Assembly (NCBI GenBank): GCA_022763485.1
Contig: JALEGX010000022.1
Location: 1 to 58,626, forward strand
Direction of reading: 5' to 3'
DNA: 58,626 bases
Source: Paracoccaceae bacterium
Lineage (GTDB): Bacteria; Pseudomonadota; Alphaproteobacteria; Rhodobacterales; Rhodobacteraceae
This document shows positions 42,920-52,283 of this stretch, in pieces (the first letter of the stretch is position 1; each line of letters begins with the position of its first letter). The notes under the pieces are model-generated. The model was not told where the DNA came from and ran no database searches. It worked only from the letters and a program-made list of their open reading frames with translations. A program made the translations under genes and the position numbers.

Positions 42920-42957
42920 GGGCCGGATCCAGCAAAGGGTCCGGCCCTTTCAGTTTC
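42920..42957 (+). terminator. glpX terminator
   Basis: GGGCCGGATCC / GGGTCCGGCCC, an 11-bp stem (one G.U pair) with a 6-nt loop, followed by TTTCAGTTT, 61 nt after the glpX stop. Confidence 0.8.
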
Positions 42958-42973
42958 GGAAGGAAAGACCGGC

Positions 42974-44716
42974 ATGAGTTTTCTGGGGGTTGAACAGTCG
43001 TTGACCGGACGCTGCTGGCTGGGACCGGCGGTCGAGGTCGAACGCGCGGCCGAAGCGATGAGCCAGCAAACGCCCCTGCCCCCGGCGGTCTGTCAGGTTC
43101 TGGCACGTCGCGGCGTCCCGACGATGGAGGCGCAGGGCTTCCTGACCCCGCAGTTGAAGGACCTGCTGCCCGACCCGCGCAGGATGAAGGACATGGACCG
43201 CGCCGCCGCCCGGTTCCTGCAGGCCGTTCAGCGACGGGAACGGATCGCCGTCTTTGCCGACTATGATGTGGATGGCGGCAGCTCTGCCGCGCTGTTGCTG
43301 GTCTGGTTGCGCGACATGGGGCTGCCTGCCACGCTTTATGTGCCGGACCGGATTGATGAGGGATATGGCCCGAATGAAGCGGCCATGGCCGGGCTGGCGC
43401 GCGACCACGATCTGATCATCTGCGTGGACTGCGGCACGCTCAGCCACGGCCCCATCGCGGCCTCCAAAGGGGCCGATGTGGTGGTGCTGGATCACCACCT
43501 GGGCGGCGAAACGCTGCCCGATTGTGTGGCCGTGGTGAACCCCAACCGTCAGGACGAAGATGGCGAGCTTGGCTATTTCTGCGCCGCGGGCGTGGTGTTC
43601 CTGATGCTGGTGGAAACCCGTCGTCAGATGCGCGAGGCCGGGATGGGCACCGGGCCGGACCTGATGGCGCTGCTGGATCTGGTGGCGCTGGCCACCGTGG
43701 CCGATGTCGCGCCGCTGATCGAGGCCAACCGCGCGCTGGTCCGACAGGGGCTGAAGGTGATGGCCAACCGTCAGCGGCCGGGGCTTGTTGCGCTGGCCGA
43801 TGTCTCGCGGATGGATTCCGCCCCTTCCCCCTATCACCTTGGCTTTCTGCTGGGCCCGCGGGTCAACGCCGGGGGCCGGATCGGCAAGGCCGACCTGGGT
43901 GCGCGACTGCTGTCGACCGCCGATCCGGCGGAAGCACAGGCCATTGCAGAGCGTCTGGACGGGTTGAACACCGAGCGGCGTGAGATCGAAAATGCCGTGC
44001 GCGCTGCTGCTCTGGATCAGGCAGAGGCGCGTGGGCTGGACGGGCCTCTGGTCTGGGCGGCGGGCGAAGGCTGGCACCCGGGGGTCGTGGGCATCGTGGC
44101 CTCACGCCTGAAGGAAGCCACCAACCGTCCCGCCGTTGTGATCGGACTGGACGGCAATGACGGCAAGGGATCGGGCCGCTCCGTGTCCGGCATCGACCTT
44201 GGCGCCGCCATCCAGAAACTGGCCGCAGAGGGGCTGCTGGTCAAAGGCGGCGGTCACAAGATGGCCGCAGGCCTCAGCCTGGAACGTGACATGCTGGAGC
44301 CCGCGATGGAGCGTCTGGGTGCCCTGCTGGCGAAACAGGGGGCGGACCAGCTGGGCGCGGCCGACCTGCGTCTGGACGGCGTGCTGATGCCACGCGCGGT
44401 CACGGTGGACCTGATCGAACAGATCGAACGCGCCGGCCCCTTTGGCGCAGGCGCGCCCGCACCGCGTTACGCCCTGCCGGATCTGCAGGTGCGTTTTGCC
44501 AAACGGGTTGGGGAAAGCCATCTCAAGCTCAGCCTGGCGGATGGTCTGGGCGGTGGCATCGACGCGATCTGCTTTGGTGCCTTCGACACCGCGCTGGGTC
44601 CCCGGCTGCTGGATCACGGCGGTGCAAGGTTCCATTTTGCCGGCCGGCTGGAGGTCAATTCCTGGGGCGGACGGCAGTCCCCGCAACTGCGATTGGAGGA
44701 CGCCGCGCCCGCTTGA
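42974..44716 (+). CDS. recJ: single-stranded-DNA-specific exonuclease RecJ
   Basis: A 580-residue RecJ. The DHH domain has IAVFADYDVDGGSSAALLL, the DCGT motif and VVVLDHHLGG; the DHHA1 domain carries VKGGGHKMAAGLSLE near residue 420. It degrades single-stranded DNA 5' to 3' in recombination and mismatch repair. The start ATG 42974 is 16 nt after the glpX terminator. It is followed by tRNA-Glu. Confidence 0.97.
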   Translation: MSFLGVEQSLTGRCWLGPAVEVERAAEAMSQQTPLPPAVCQVLARRGVPTMEAQGFLTPQLKDLLPDPRRMKDMDRAAARFLQAVQRRERIAVFADYDVDGGSSAALLLVWLRDMGLPATLYVPDRIDEGYGPNEAAMAGLARDHDLIICVDCGTLSHGPIAASKGADVVVLDHHLGGETLPDCVAVVNPNRQDEDGELGYFCAAGVVFLMLVETRRQMREAGMGTGPDLMALLDLVALATVADVAPLIEANRALVRQGLKVMANRQRPGLVALADVSRMDSAPSPYHLGFLLGPRVNAGGRIGKADLGARLLSTADPAEAQAIAERLDGLNTERREIENAVRAAALDQAEARGLDGPLVWAAGEGWHPGVVGIVASRLKEATNRPAVVIGLDGNDGKGSGRSVSGIDLGAAIQKLAAEGLLVKGGGHKMAAGLSLERDMLEPAMERLGALLAKQGADQLGAADLRLDGVLMPRAVTVDLIEQIERAGPFGAGAPAPRYALPDLQVRFAKRVGESHLKLSLADGLGGGIDAICFGAFDTALGPRLLDHGGARFHFAGRLEVNSWGGRQSPQLRLEDAAPA

Positions 44717-44806
44717 TCGCGCCTGCTGCAATTTCTTTTGCAACAAGTGATTTTTTGTCTTGCGGCCCCCCGCGCTATTCCCTAAATACCCGCTCACCGA
44801 CAGAGT

Positions 44807-44881
44807 GGCCCGTTCGTCTATCGGTTAGGACGCCAGGTTTTCAACCTGGAAAGAGGGGTTCGATTCCCCTACGGGCTGCCA
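44807..44881 (+). tRNA. tRNA-Glu (anticodon TTC)
   Basis: Cloverleaf: acceptor GGCCCGT / ACGGGCT (G1.U72), anticodon stem CCAGG / CCTGG with loop TTTTCAA, T arm GGGGTTCGATTCCCC, encoded G73 and CCA. Confidence 0.96.
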
Positions 44882-45570
44882 CTTTTCCCTTACCGTCGTA
44901 TGCACCAAGTGTATGAGACCAGTTGTCTCCAACCACTTCTGGATCATGGCCTCTGGTGTCGTCTCCGGGGTAAATGAGGCTTCGGTCAGCCAAGCATTTA
45001 TTTCGTTCACAATCTTGCAATTGTATCCGGTTTTTCCGTCCAGCACAGTCGCTTAGGTCACGAACCGCTCTTCCGCAGCCGTCCATGGCCACATTTTGCA
45101 GCAAAGGTTTGAATTCGGGCATGTAAGCCAACTTTCGCTGCTTCGAGTTCAAGAAGGCGCTCACGTACAAGTTCTGGAACGATATTCGTTTCCATCAGGT
45201 CACCGCGGGCGCCAGTGCCTGTTCCTTGTTAAGTCAGGCAGAGCACATGGTCTGGACCCGTGCCCGTTGGCGGCCGATTGAAGAATTCGGCAACTGCGTC
45301 GATGGACGACTTAACCACTTCTGGCTTGTGGTGGAAATCCACATGCCCGAAGTCGTCAAAGGTCAGTTCCGCCTGTCTCAGTTCAGCACGTCAACACCCT
45401 GACCCGCTTGGTCCCCTCCTCAATCTGGTGACCCAGACGATCGGGAATTCGCTTCCGGCAAACAGGCGCCGCGCAATTTCTCAGGCCTGTATTGCTCCTG
45501 TTGTGTAACGTTCACAATCGCTTGCGACCTTCGGCGCCAACACGTGATTAGCAACAAGGTCCGATTCGTC
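44882..45570. other. decayed stretch between tRNA-Glu and the RTX nuclease gene
   Basis: About 690 nt with no intact gene. Minus-strand fragments look like former coding sequence. The open frame 45229-45390 ends in a GH-D-FHHKPEVVKSSIDAVAEFF-like segment, reminiscent of the C-terminus of an alpha/beta hydrolase. The frame 45058-45195 (45 residues, METNIVPELV..., with LLELEAAKVGLHARIQ) is helical and unrecognised. Both are interrupted by frame changes and stops. Base composition is less GC-rich than in the neighbours. No insertion sequence or attachment repeat of the tRNA 3' end was found here. Confidence 0.5.
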
Positions 45571-48500
45571 ATGTCCCGTTTCTTTCGAAATTTTGAGTTT
45601 GGCTCTCGCAACAACGATGTTCTGAACGGCACCGCCGGACGGGACCTCCTGTTTGGCTTTGGAGGCAATGACCTGATCCTGGCCGGGGCGGGCAATGACA
45701 TGGTGTTCGCTGGACGCGGACACGATACGATCAACGCAGGCGCGGGCAATGATTATATCTTTGGCGGCCGGGGCCTGGACACAGCGGTCTATGCAGGATC
45801 GATTGACGATTACGCGATCCGCATCAGCGGTCGATGGGGTCCGACGGCTGTCACGTCGATCAACCCGGATGTCACGGATTCTGGCCGTGACCGGCTTTTC
45901 AGCGTTGAAGCCCTGTATTTCGCGGCAGACGATTACACCCTGCACCTGGACGGGCGCAACAACGCGGTTCTGGCCGCGGATGATGTAGCCGCAACTGCGG
46001 AAAACACGGTTCTGACGATAGGAACCGCAACCCTGCTGGCGAACGACCGGGACTTTGACGGTGACGCCATGACGGTTGTCGCCGTGTCTGAAACCAGCGC
46101 GGCTGGCGCAAACGTATCATTGGTGAATGGCACGGTGACCTATGATCCGGGCACCGTTTTTGACAGCTTGGCGGCGGGTGAGACGGCAACCGACACCTTC
46201 ACCTACATGGTGGATGATGGAAAAGGCGGTCTCGACGCTGCCACCGTCACCGTCACGCTGACCGGCGAGAATGACCCGGTCATCGCCGGCAATGACGCCG
46301 CCACCGTAACCGAAAGCGGTGTCCTGTCTCTCCCGGTCGACACCCTGTTGGCCAATGATACCGATGTGGACGGTGACACATTGGAAATCACCGCCGTTTC
46401 GGCCAACAGCGCCGCAGGCGCTTCGGTCACACTTGTGGAGGGCGCGGTTGTCTATGATCCCGGCAATATCTTCGAAGGCCTGGGCCGCGGCGACACGGAT
46501 ACCGACACCTTCAGCTACACGGTCACCGACAACAAGGGCAGCAGCGTCACAGCCACCGTCACGGTATCGATCCAGGGTGAAAACGATGCCCCGGTGCTGT
46601 TGGCCGTTGACCAGATTTGCCTTGTCGAAGGCTACATGGACGTCCAGCCGGTGATCGACGCCACCGACCCAAATGGGGACGCGCTGAGCTTTGGTCTGTC
46701 CGGTGCAGATGCCGGCCTGTTCACCATCGATCAGACAACAGGCCGGATCAGCTTTGTCGCGCCCCCCGAAGCGGGCAATCCGCTCGATCAAGATGGGAAC
46801 AATCACTACGATCTGGAACTGACCGTCACCGATGGCGACGACATCACCACCCAGACCCTGGCCGTGCAGGTGATCCCTGCACCCCGCCCGAGCGGCAACA
46901 CGTCTGGCCCGATTGCCTTTGACATGGTCGGCAGCGCCTCGCTCGGCCTTCTCAGCTTCGTGAATACCGCTCCCGGTTTTTCCAGTGCGGGCGACGGCTT
47001 CGGGTTTTTCCAGGTTGGCGCGGGGTCGATCCCGTTCAGCCTGGTGGATGACAGCGCAGCGGTCTTCCCCGCCGACAGCCTTGGTATCATCGACAGCAAC
47101 TCGAACACCGATATCTTCTTCGGAGTCACCGATACGGTCAACGCCGACACAACCGATCCGGTCTCGGCCACGTGGTCCTTTGACATTGCCGGCCGGACCG
47201 AGCTCCGCCTGTCCGTGGATGTTGGGGCGATGGGCGACTTCGAAAACTCCGACAGCTTTGCCCTCACCTACAATATCGACGGCGGCACAGAAATGTCTCT
47301 GTTCAGCTTTGTCGTCGATGAAGCCGCCAGCCAGGACTACACGCTGGCCGATGGCAGCATCGAGACGCTGAACGATCCGCTGACTGTCGCAGGATCGGCC
47401 GAGGTCCTGAGCAACGTGTTGCAAACCCTCCGCGCGGATCTGGCGGGAAGCGGCTCGGTCCTGAACGTGACGCTGACCGCCCGCACCGATGGCGGGTCCG
47501 AGGCACTGGCACTACAGAACCTTGTCATCGAAGCCGCCACCCCCACCAGCCCGCAGGTCGTGGCCCGCGCCCTGTCGGCCGAAGGCGACCTGAACGTGCT
47601 GTCCTATGTCAACACGGCTCCGGCCTTTGCCAGCGCGGGTGACGGGTTTGGTCTCTTCCAGGTGGGTCTCAGCCCTTCGATCCCGTTCAGCCTGGTGGAT
47701 GACAGTGCAGCGGTCTTCCCCGCCGACAGCCTTGGTATCATCGACAGCAACACCAACACTGATCCGTTCTTTGGTGCGACTGACACCCAGAACAGCAACA
47801 ACTCTGGTCCTGTGTCGGCCTCTTGGGCGTTCGACATCGCAGGCTTCAGCGCTCTGATGCTGTCTATGGATGTTGGGGCGATGGGGGACTTTGAAAGCTC
47901 CGACAGCTTTGCCTTCACCTACAATATCGACGGCGGCACAGAGATGTCCCTGTTCAGCTTTGTCGCCGATGAAGCCGCCAGCCAGAACTACATTCTGGCC
48001 GATGGCAGCACCGAAACGCTGAACGATCCGCTGACGGTCGTGGAAACCGGCGACGTGTTGAGCAACGGGTTGCAAACCCTTAGTGCGGCGCTTGACGGCA
48101 CCGGATCTGTTCTGAACCTGACCTTCACCGCGCAGACCGATGGTGGATCAGAAGCCTTTGCTTTCCAGAACCTTGTGATTGAGGCCACCGGCGGTGGCGC
48201 TCCGGCGGCGCCGACCTATGCAATCTCAGCCCTCAGCAGCGATGTGTTGGAGGGCAACGACGGCGTGACCGGGGTGACCTTCGAAATCACCCGCAGCGGC
48301 GATGTTTCCCAAGACGGACGCATCGACTTCACCCTTGGCGGGGACATGGATGCCAGGGACTTTGGCGGCACCCTGCCCCATGGCACAGTGCAGTTTGCTG
48401 CCGGCCAGACCTGCGCCACCGTCACGTTTGACGTATCAGGGGACACAACGGTGGAGGATGACGAAACCCTGACCGTAACCCTGTCCAACCCGGTCGGCGG

Positions 48501-50511
48501 CGACATCGCAACGGCCAGTGCGTCGGTTCTGGTATTGGACGATGACGCCCTGACGCTGATCTCCGACATTCAGGGTGCGGGATCCGAAAGCGCCTATGTC
48601 GACCAGATCGTGACGGTTCAAGCCATCGTCACCTATGTCACCGCGAACGGGTACTACCTGCAAGAAGAGGATGCGGACAACGATGGCGACGCAGCCACAT
48701 CCGAAGGCATCTTCGTCTTCACCGGGGGCAGCAACATACCGGCCGTCGGCGATCTGGTCATCACCCGAGGTGCGGTCGAAGAGTTCTTCGGCGAAACCCA
48801 GATCGACCAGGACATGGTTCAGGTCATCTCCTCGAACAACGACCTGCCAACGGCCGCGTCGGTCCTGCTGAGCAGCGCCGCGCAGACCTTCGAAGCCATC
48901 GAGGGCATGCGCATCTCGCTGGACAGTGGCATCGCCGGCGAACGGATCACGGTCATCGAGAACTTCAACCTTGACCGCTTTGGCGAAATCACTGTGTCGG
49001 CGGGGACGCAAACCCAGCCAACACAGCTGTTTGACGCGCAAACGCAAACGTCCCAGATCGCGGCGCGGGCTCAGGCGAACCTGAACAACCGCCTGCTGAT
49101 TGACGATGGCGTGTCGGCGCAGAACCCGGATGAGTTCCGCTACATCGCGAACACCTCGGCGGGTGACAACGGCAATGGCTATCTGGATGCGGGTGATACC
49201 TTCACTGCCGAAGGCGCGACCCTGCGTCTGGGCGCGGAAATCGACGGACCGACCACAGGGATCCTGAGCTACGGCTTTGGCAAGTATCGCATGTTGGTTG
49301 ACGGCACTCTGAACATCGACGAAGCCACCAATTCCGGCGCGCGCCCGGCCACTGCCCCCGATGTAGGCGGCAGCCTTCAGGTCGCTTCGATCAATGTTCT
49401 GAACTACTTCACCACGCTGCGGGGCACGGGCAGCGCGGGGCCAAACGGGTTGAGCCCGCGGGGCGCGGGAACGGCGTCAGATCTGCAGCGGCAGACCGAA
49501 AAGCTGGTTGAAGCCTTTACCGGAACCGGCGCCGAAATCTTCGCCGTGCAGGAAATTGAGAATGGCGGCTTTGCCGATGGTTCTGCCATCGACACGCTGG
49601 TCGACGCCCTGAACAGCGACGCACTGGCCACTGGCACCGGCGCCGCCTACGCCTTTGTGGATCCGACCGATGATGCGGGTTTCATTGGCACCGATGCGAT
49701 CACAACCGGCATCATCTATGACACCACTGCGGTGACCGTCCTGCATGCCGAAGTCCTGGAATTCGCGGAAAGCTCCGCTGCGGCAACTTTCGCACTGGCC
49801 GAAGTGCTGAATGCGGTGGTGCCCAGCAGCGAACAGGTTGGGGATTTCCAGCGCAACCGCCCTGCGGTGGCTGCAACCTTCGAAGACAATGCGACGGGCG
49901 AGACATTCACCATCGTTTCGAACCACTTCAAGTCCAAAGGCGACAGCAACTTGCAGGACCTTGTCGAGGCGGCGCAAAGCTATCTGGACAATGGTGGCAG
50001 CAGCATCACCCAGGCCGATATCGACGCATTGATCAACGATCCCAACTACGATCAGGGCAATGGCCAGGGCTTCTGGAACCAGGTGCGAGCGGATGCTGCG
50101 GCAGAAGTCCGGGCATGGATGCAGGCCGACTACATGGGCACCGGTGTCGAAAACGTCCTGATCCTGGGCGACCTCAACGCCTATGCCCAGGAAGATCCCG
50201 TGCAAACCCTGACGGATGATCCGAACCTTGTAGATGTGATCGACACTTATATCGGCCAGGACAACGCCTTCAGCTTCGTCTTTGACGGCCAGCAGGGCGC
50301 GCTGGACCACGCCATCGCCTCGGACAGCATGGCCGATTTGATCACCGGGGCCGCAGAATGGCACATCAACGCGCAAGAGCCGGACCTGCTGAACTACAAC
50401 TCGGCGTTCAACAATGCCGGATTTTACGAACCCAGCGTCTTTGCCTCCTCCGATCACGACCCGCTGATCATCGGAATTGATACCGACGCAGGCAATTCAC
50501 TGATTGCCTGA
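45571..50511 (+). CDS. secreted RTX multi-domain ExeM/NucH-type extracellular nuclease
   Basis: A 1,646-residue protein. Order of parts: RTX repeats at the very N-terminus (GGNDLILAGAGNDMVF, residues 10-80); two Ig/cadherin-like domains (LLANDRDFDGDAMTV and LLANDTDVDGDTLEI); a cadherin-like domain; two near-identical 217-residue modules (about 450-880); a Calx-beta domain (about 890-1000); an OB-fold (about 1010-1240); and a C-terminal endonuclease/exonuclease/phosphatase domain. The last has the motifs VQEIEN, NHFKSKGD, LGDLNAY, LDHAIAS and SDHDPLI (metal Glu, catalytic His and Asp), so it should cut DNA. There is no signal peptide; RTX repeats point to type I secretion. Having RTX at the N-terminus is unusual. 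The ATG 45571 is preferred over a GTG at 45544. Confidence 0.9.
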   Translation: MSRFFRNFEFGSRNNDVLNGTAGRDLLFGFGGNDLILAGAGNDMVFAGRGHDTINAGAGNDYIFGGRGLDTAVYAGSIDDYAIRISGRWGPTAVTSINPDVTDSGRDRLFSVEALYFAADDYTLHLDGRNNAVLAADDVAATAENTVLTIGTATLLANDRDFDGDAMTVVAVSETSAAGANVSLVNGTVTYDPGTVFDSLAAGETATDTFTYMVDDGKGGLDAATVTVTLTGENDPVIAGNDAATVTESGVLSLPVDTLLANDTDVDGDTLEITAVSANSAAGASVTLVEGAVVYDPGNIFEGLGRGDTDTDTFSYTVTDNKGSSVTATVTVSIQGENDAPVLLAVDQICLVEGYMDVQPVIDATDPNGDALSFGLSGADAGLFTIDQTTGRISFVAPPEAGNPLDQDGNNHYDLELTVTDGDDITTQTLAVQVIPAPRPSGNTSGPIAFDMVGSASLGLLSFVNTAPGFSSAGDGFGFFQVGAGSIPFSLVDDSAAVFPADSLGIIDSNSNTDIFFGVTDTVNADTTDPVSATWSFDIAGRTELRLSVDVGAMGDFENSDSFALTYNIDGGTEMSLFSFVVDEAASQDYTLADGSIETLNDPLTVAGSAEVLSNVLQTLRADLAGSGSVLNVTLTARTDGGSEALALQNLVIEAATPTSPQVVARALSAEGDLNVLSYVNTAPAFASAGDGFGLFQVGLSPSIPFSLVDDSAAVFPADSLGIIDSNTNTDPFFGATDTQNSNNSGPVSASWAFDIAGFSALMLSMDVGAMGDFESSDSFAFTYNIDGGTEMSLFSFVADEAASQNYILADGSTETLNDPLTVVETGDVLSNGLQTLSAALDGTGSVLNLTFTAQTDGGSEAFAFQNLVIEATGGGAPAAPTYAISALSSDVLEGNDGVTGVTFEITRSGDVSQDGRIDFTLGGDMDARDFGGTLPHGTVQFAAGQTCATVTFDVSGDTTVEDDETLTVTLSNPVGGDIATASASVLVLDDDALTLISDIQGAGSESAYVDQIVTVQAIVTYVTANGYYLQEEDADNDGDAATSEGIFVFTGGSNIPAVGDLVITRGAVEEFFGETQIDQDMVQVISSNNDLPTAASVLLSSAAQTFEAIEGMRISLDSGIAGERITVIENFNLDRFGEITVSAGTQTQPTQLFDAQTQTSQIAARAQANLNNRLLIDDGVSAQNPDEFRYIANTSAGDNGNGYLDAGDTFTAEGATLRLGAEIDGPTTGILSYGFGKYRMLVDGTLNIDEATNSGARPATAPDVGGSLQVASINVLNYFTTLRGTGSAGPNGLSPRGAGTASDLQRQTEKLVEAFTGTGAEIFAVQEIENGGFADGSAIDTLVDALNSDALATGTGAAYAFVDPTDDAGFIGTDAITTGIIYDTTAVTVLHAEVLEFAESSAAATFALAEVLNAVVPSSEQVGDFQRNRPAVAATFEDNATGETFTIVSNHFKSKGDSNLQDLVEAAQSYLDNGGSSITQADIDALINDPNYDQGNGQGFWNQVRADAAAEVRAWMQADYMGTGVENVLILGDLNAYAQEDPVQTLTDDPNLVDVIDTYIGQDNAFSFVFDGQQGALDHAIASDSMADLITGAAEWHINAQEPDLLNYNSAFNNAGFYEPSVFASSDHDPLIIGIDTDAGNSLIA
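46950..48187 (+). repeat. tandem 651-nt duplication inside the nuclease gene
   Basis: Two consecutive modules match codon for codon with a 651-nt (217-codon) offset. The first runs from about 46950 to 47536, the second from about 47600 to 48187. Long stretches are near-identical in DNA, for example 47035-47100 and 47686-47751, which differ at one or two bases. Confidence 0.85.
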
Positions 50512-50648
50512 TTGCCCCTCCCCTGCGCAGCGATCCCCGCGGGGCATCGTTGCGCAGGCCCAGCGTCTGACGGATCCGGTCCCGACAGAATCTGCGGCCC
50601 GGATCAGGCCCTTTCGGGACCAGGTTGTGCCAACGCTCGGCCCTTCAC

Positions 50649-50662
50649 TTACAAATTTGTAA
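50649..50662. promoter_or_regulatory. palindrome TTACAAATTTGTAA before the redox operon
   Basis: A perfect 14-bp palindrome 65 nt before the first gene of the operon. It resembles the TTACA-Nx-TGTAA boxes used by CusR/HprR-type OmpR-family regulators, and the operon itself encodes an OmpR-family regulator. It also contains two AAATTTG direct half-sites 8 nt apart. Confidence 0.55.
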
Positions 50663-50727
50663 ATTTGCTGTCAGGTGGATTTAAAGACCGATCATCAAGT
50701 CCTTCGAGGTAGACGAAAGGACAAGAT

Positions 50728-50925
50728 ATGAAATCCCCTAATCCCCGCCACGTTAAGGTTTTCAGCATCCTGGGTGCGGTGCTTCTGACCCCGATCGCCG
50801 TTCTGTTCGGCCTCTTCGTAATGGCCTTTGCCCTCGGGCTGTCGCTGATCGCGGCGGTGGCTGTTCTGGCCTTTGGCGCGCGGGTCCAGGCCGCCGAGAT
50901 CAAAACGTCATCGGCTGCGGCCTGA
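50728..50925 (+). CDS. small membrane peptide of the redox operon
   Basis: A 65-residue protein (GGACAAGATATG start) with one or two hydrophobic helices covering residues 13-50 (VLLTPIAVLFGLFVMAFALG, then LIAAVAVLAFG) and a short polar tail. No family is recognised. It is the first gene of a unit with the flavocytochrome, response regulator and kinase, separated by 23 nt from the next gene. It could be an accessory membrane subunit. Confidence 0.75.
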   Translation: MKSPNPRHVKVFSILGAVLLTPIAVLFGLFVMAFALGLSLIAAVAVLAFGARVQAAEIKTSSAAA

Positions 50926-50948
50926 GCCGTCCCGGATTGGAAAAGCCG

Positions 50949-52283
50949 ATGCCCCGAACACCGCTGATCTTTGGCGCCATATTCGTATTGGCGCATTTCG
51001 CCCTTGTCGCCCCTTTCACGCCGCTTGCAAACATACTTCCGGCAAGCCTGGGGGCGCTCTCCATGAGTTCCATGGGCCTGACCCTGATCCTGGCTGCGCG
51101 ATGGCGGATCGTCGATCGGATCATGGGCGGGCCGGACAAATCCTATGGCGCGCATCGTTGGCTGGGGTTCTTTGCCCTTGCAGGGGCGCTTGGCCATTGG
51201 GCAACTGCCGAGAGCTTCGGGCCCGGTCTGGTGCCCCTGCTGGCAGAGAGTGGTGAAGGCCTGGGGTCACTTGCCGCAACGGGGCTGCTGCTGCTGACCG
51301 GCGCGGCAATGGTGCGGGCGATCCCCTATCACCTGTGGAAGGCCAGCCACATGCTGATGGGGCCGGTTTTCCTGTTGGCAGCGCTTCATACCTTTCTTGT
51401 GGCCAGCCCGTTGGCGGTTGGTGTCGCCCCCTGGACCCTGATGGCTGTGGTTTCGGTCATCGGCTTGCTGGCCTGGGGTCAAACCCTGCTGCGCAAGCTT
51501 GAGATGACACGGCTTGTGACCGTCGAAAAGGTGGCACCGTTTGACGGAGGCGTGGACGTGACCTTTCGCTCTGACAAACCGCTGCCAGCGTTCCGTCCGG
51601 GCCAATTTGCCACGCTGGCCCATAATTCGGCCCGGGCCGAGGCGCATCCGTTCACCATTGCGGGGGGCGACGAAACCTCTCGCCGTTTCGTGATCCGCTC
51701 CGCCGGGGACTGGACGGATGATCTCGTGCAGTCCGTCGCAAAAGGCGACACGCTCCGCCTTGGCCGGGGTGTGGGACGGTTCCTGCCGCAGATCCAGCCC
51801 AAGCGCCCCGAACAGCTGTGGGTCGCGGGCGGGGTCGGCATCACGCCGTTCCTGGCAGCGCTGGACGCCATGGAGCCCGACAGCAACGCCCGCATCAGCC
51901 TGATCTACTGCATCAGATCCAGAGACGCAGCTGGCGCAATGGCCGACGTAGAGCGACACGCCGCCCGCCTGCCGCAAGTTGATCTCCATGTCCTGAGCGA
52001 CGTGGAAGGCCAAAGGCTGACACCGGCGCAGCTGTTGCGGATCATGCGCGACACCGGCCCCGACACGCAGGTTTACCTTTGCGGACCCGAAGGCCTGAAG
52101 GCTATGGTAACAACTGCATGGGAAACCCTTGGAAAACCCGGACGAATTCACAGTGAGCGTTTTGACTTCAGGGGGGCATACGGATTGACGGATCTGATCT
52201 ACATCGGCAGACCTGCTCTTGAAGCGGCCCGAAGCTGGATGGCCGGGCGGAGGGAGATGTCCGATGCGACTTCTGGTACTTGA
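50949..52283 (+). CDS. ferric-reductase-like membrane flavocytochrome
   Basis: A 444-residue protein. The N-terminal half has about six membrane helices with the four haem-ligand histidines of the ferric reductase / NADPH oxidase fold (YGAHRW, GALGHW, KASHMLM, ALHTFLV). The C-terminal half is a ferredoxin-reductase module: FAD site AHPFTIAGG, NAD(P) site VAGGVGITPFLAAL, and CGPEGLKAM. It would carry electrons from cytoplasmic NAD(P)H across the membrane to an outside acceptor. The ATG 50949 is used; a TTG at 50937 is possible. Its last 20 nt overlap the response regulator. An E. coli parallel is MsrQ (YedZ), which is controlled by HprRS, but the MsrP partner is absent here. Confidence 0.9.
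   Translation: MPRTPLIFGAIFVLAHFALVAPFTPLANILPASLGALSMSSMGLTLILAARWRIVDRIMGGPDKSYGAHRWLGFFALAGALGHWATAESFGPGLVPLLAESGEGLGSLAATGLLLLTGAAMVRAIPYHLWKASHMLMGPVFLLAALHTFLVASPLAVGVAPWTLMAVVSVIGLLAWGQTLLRKLEMTRLVTVEKVAPFDGGVDVTFRSDKPLPAFRPGQFATLAHNSARAEAHPFTIAGGDETSRRFVIRSAGDWTDDLVQSVAKGDTLRLGRGVGRFLPQIQPKRPEQLWVAGGVGITPFLAALDAMEPDSNARISLIYCIRSRDAAGAMADVERHAARLPQVDLHVLSDVEGQRLTPAQLLRIMRDTGPDTQVYLCGPEGLKAMVTTAWETLGKPGRIHSERFDFRGAYGLTDLIYIGRPALEAARSWMAGRREMSDATSGT

Noticed and set aside
45058-45390. Serine recombinase or integrase remnant next to tRNA-Glu
   Set aside because: The helical ERLLELEAA stretch is too general. No catalytic motif of either recombinase class was found.
46950-48187. Two separate genes or a mobile element
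   Set aside because: The repeat units are in frame with the rest of the protein and have no ends, starts or transposase.
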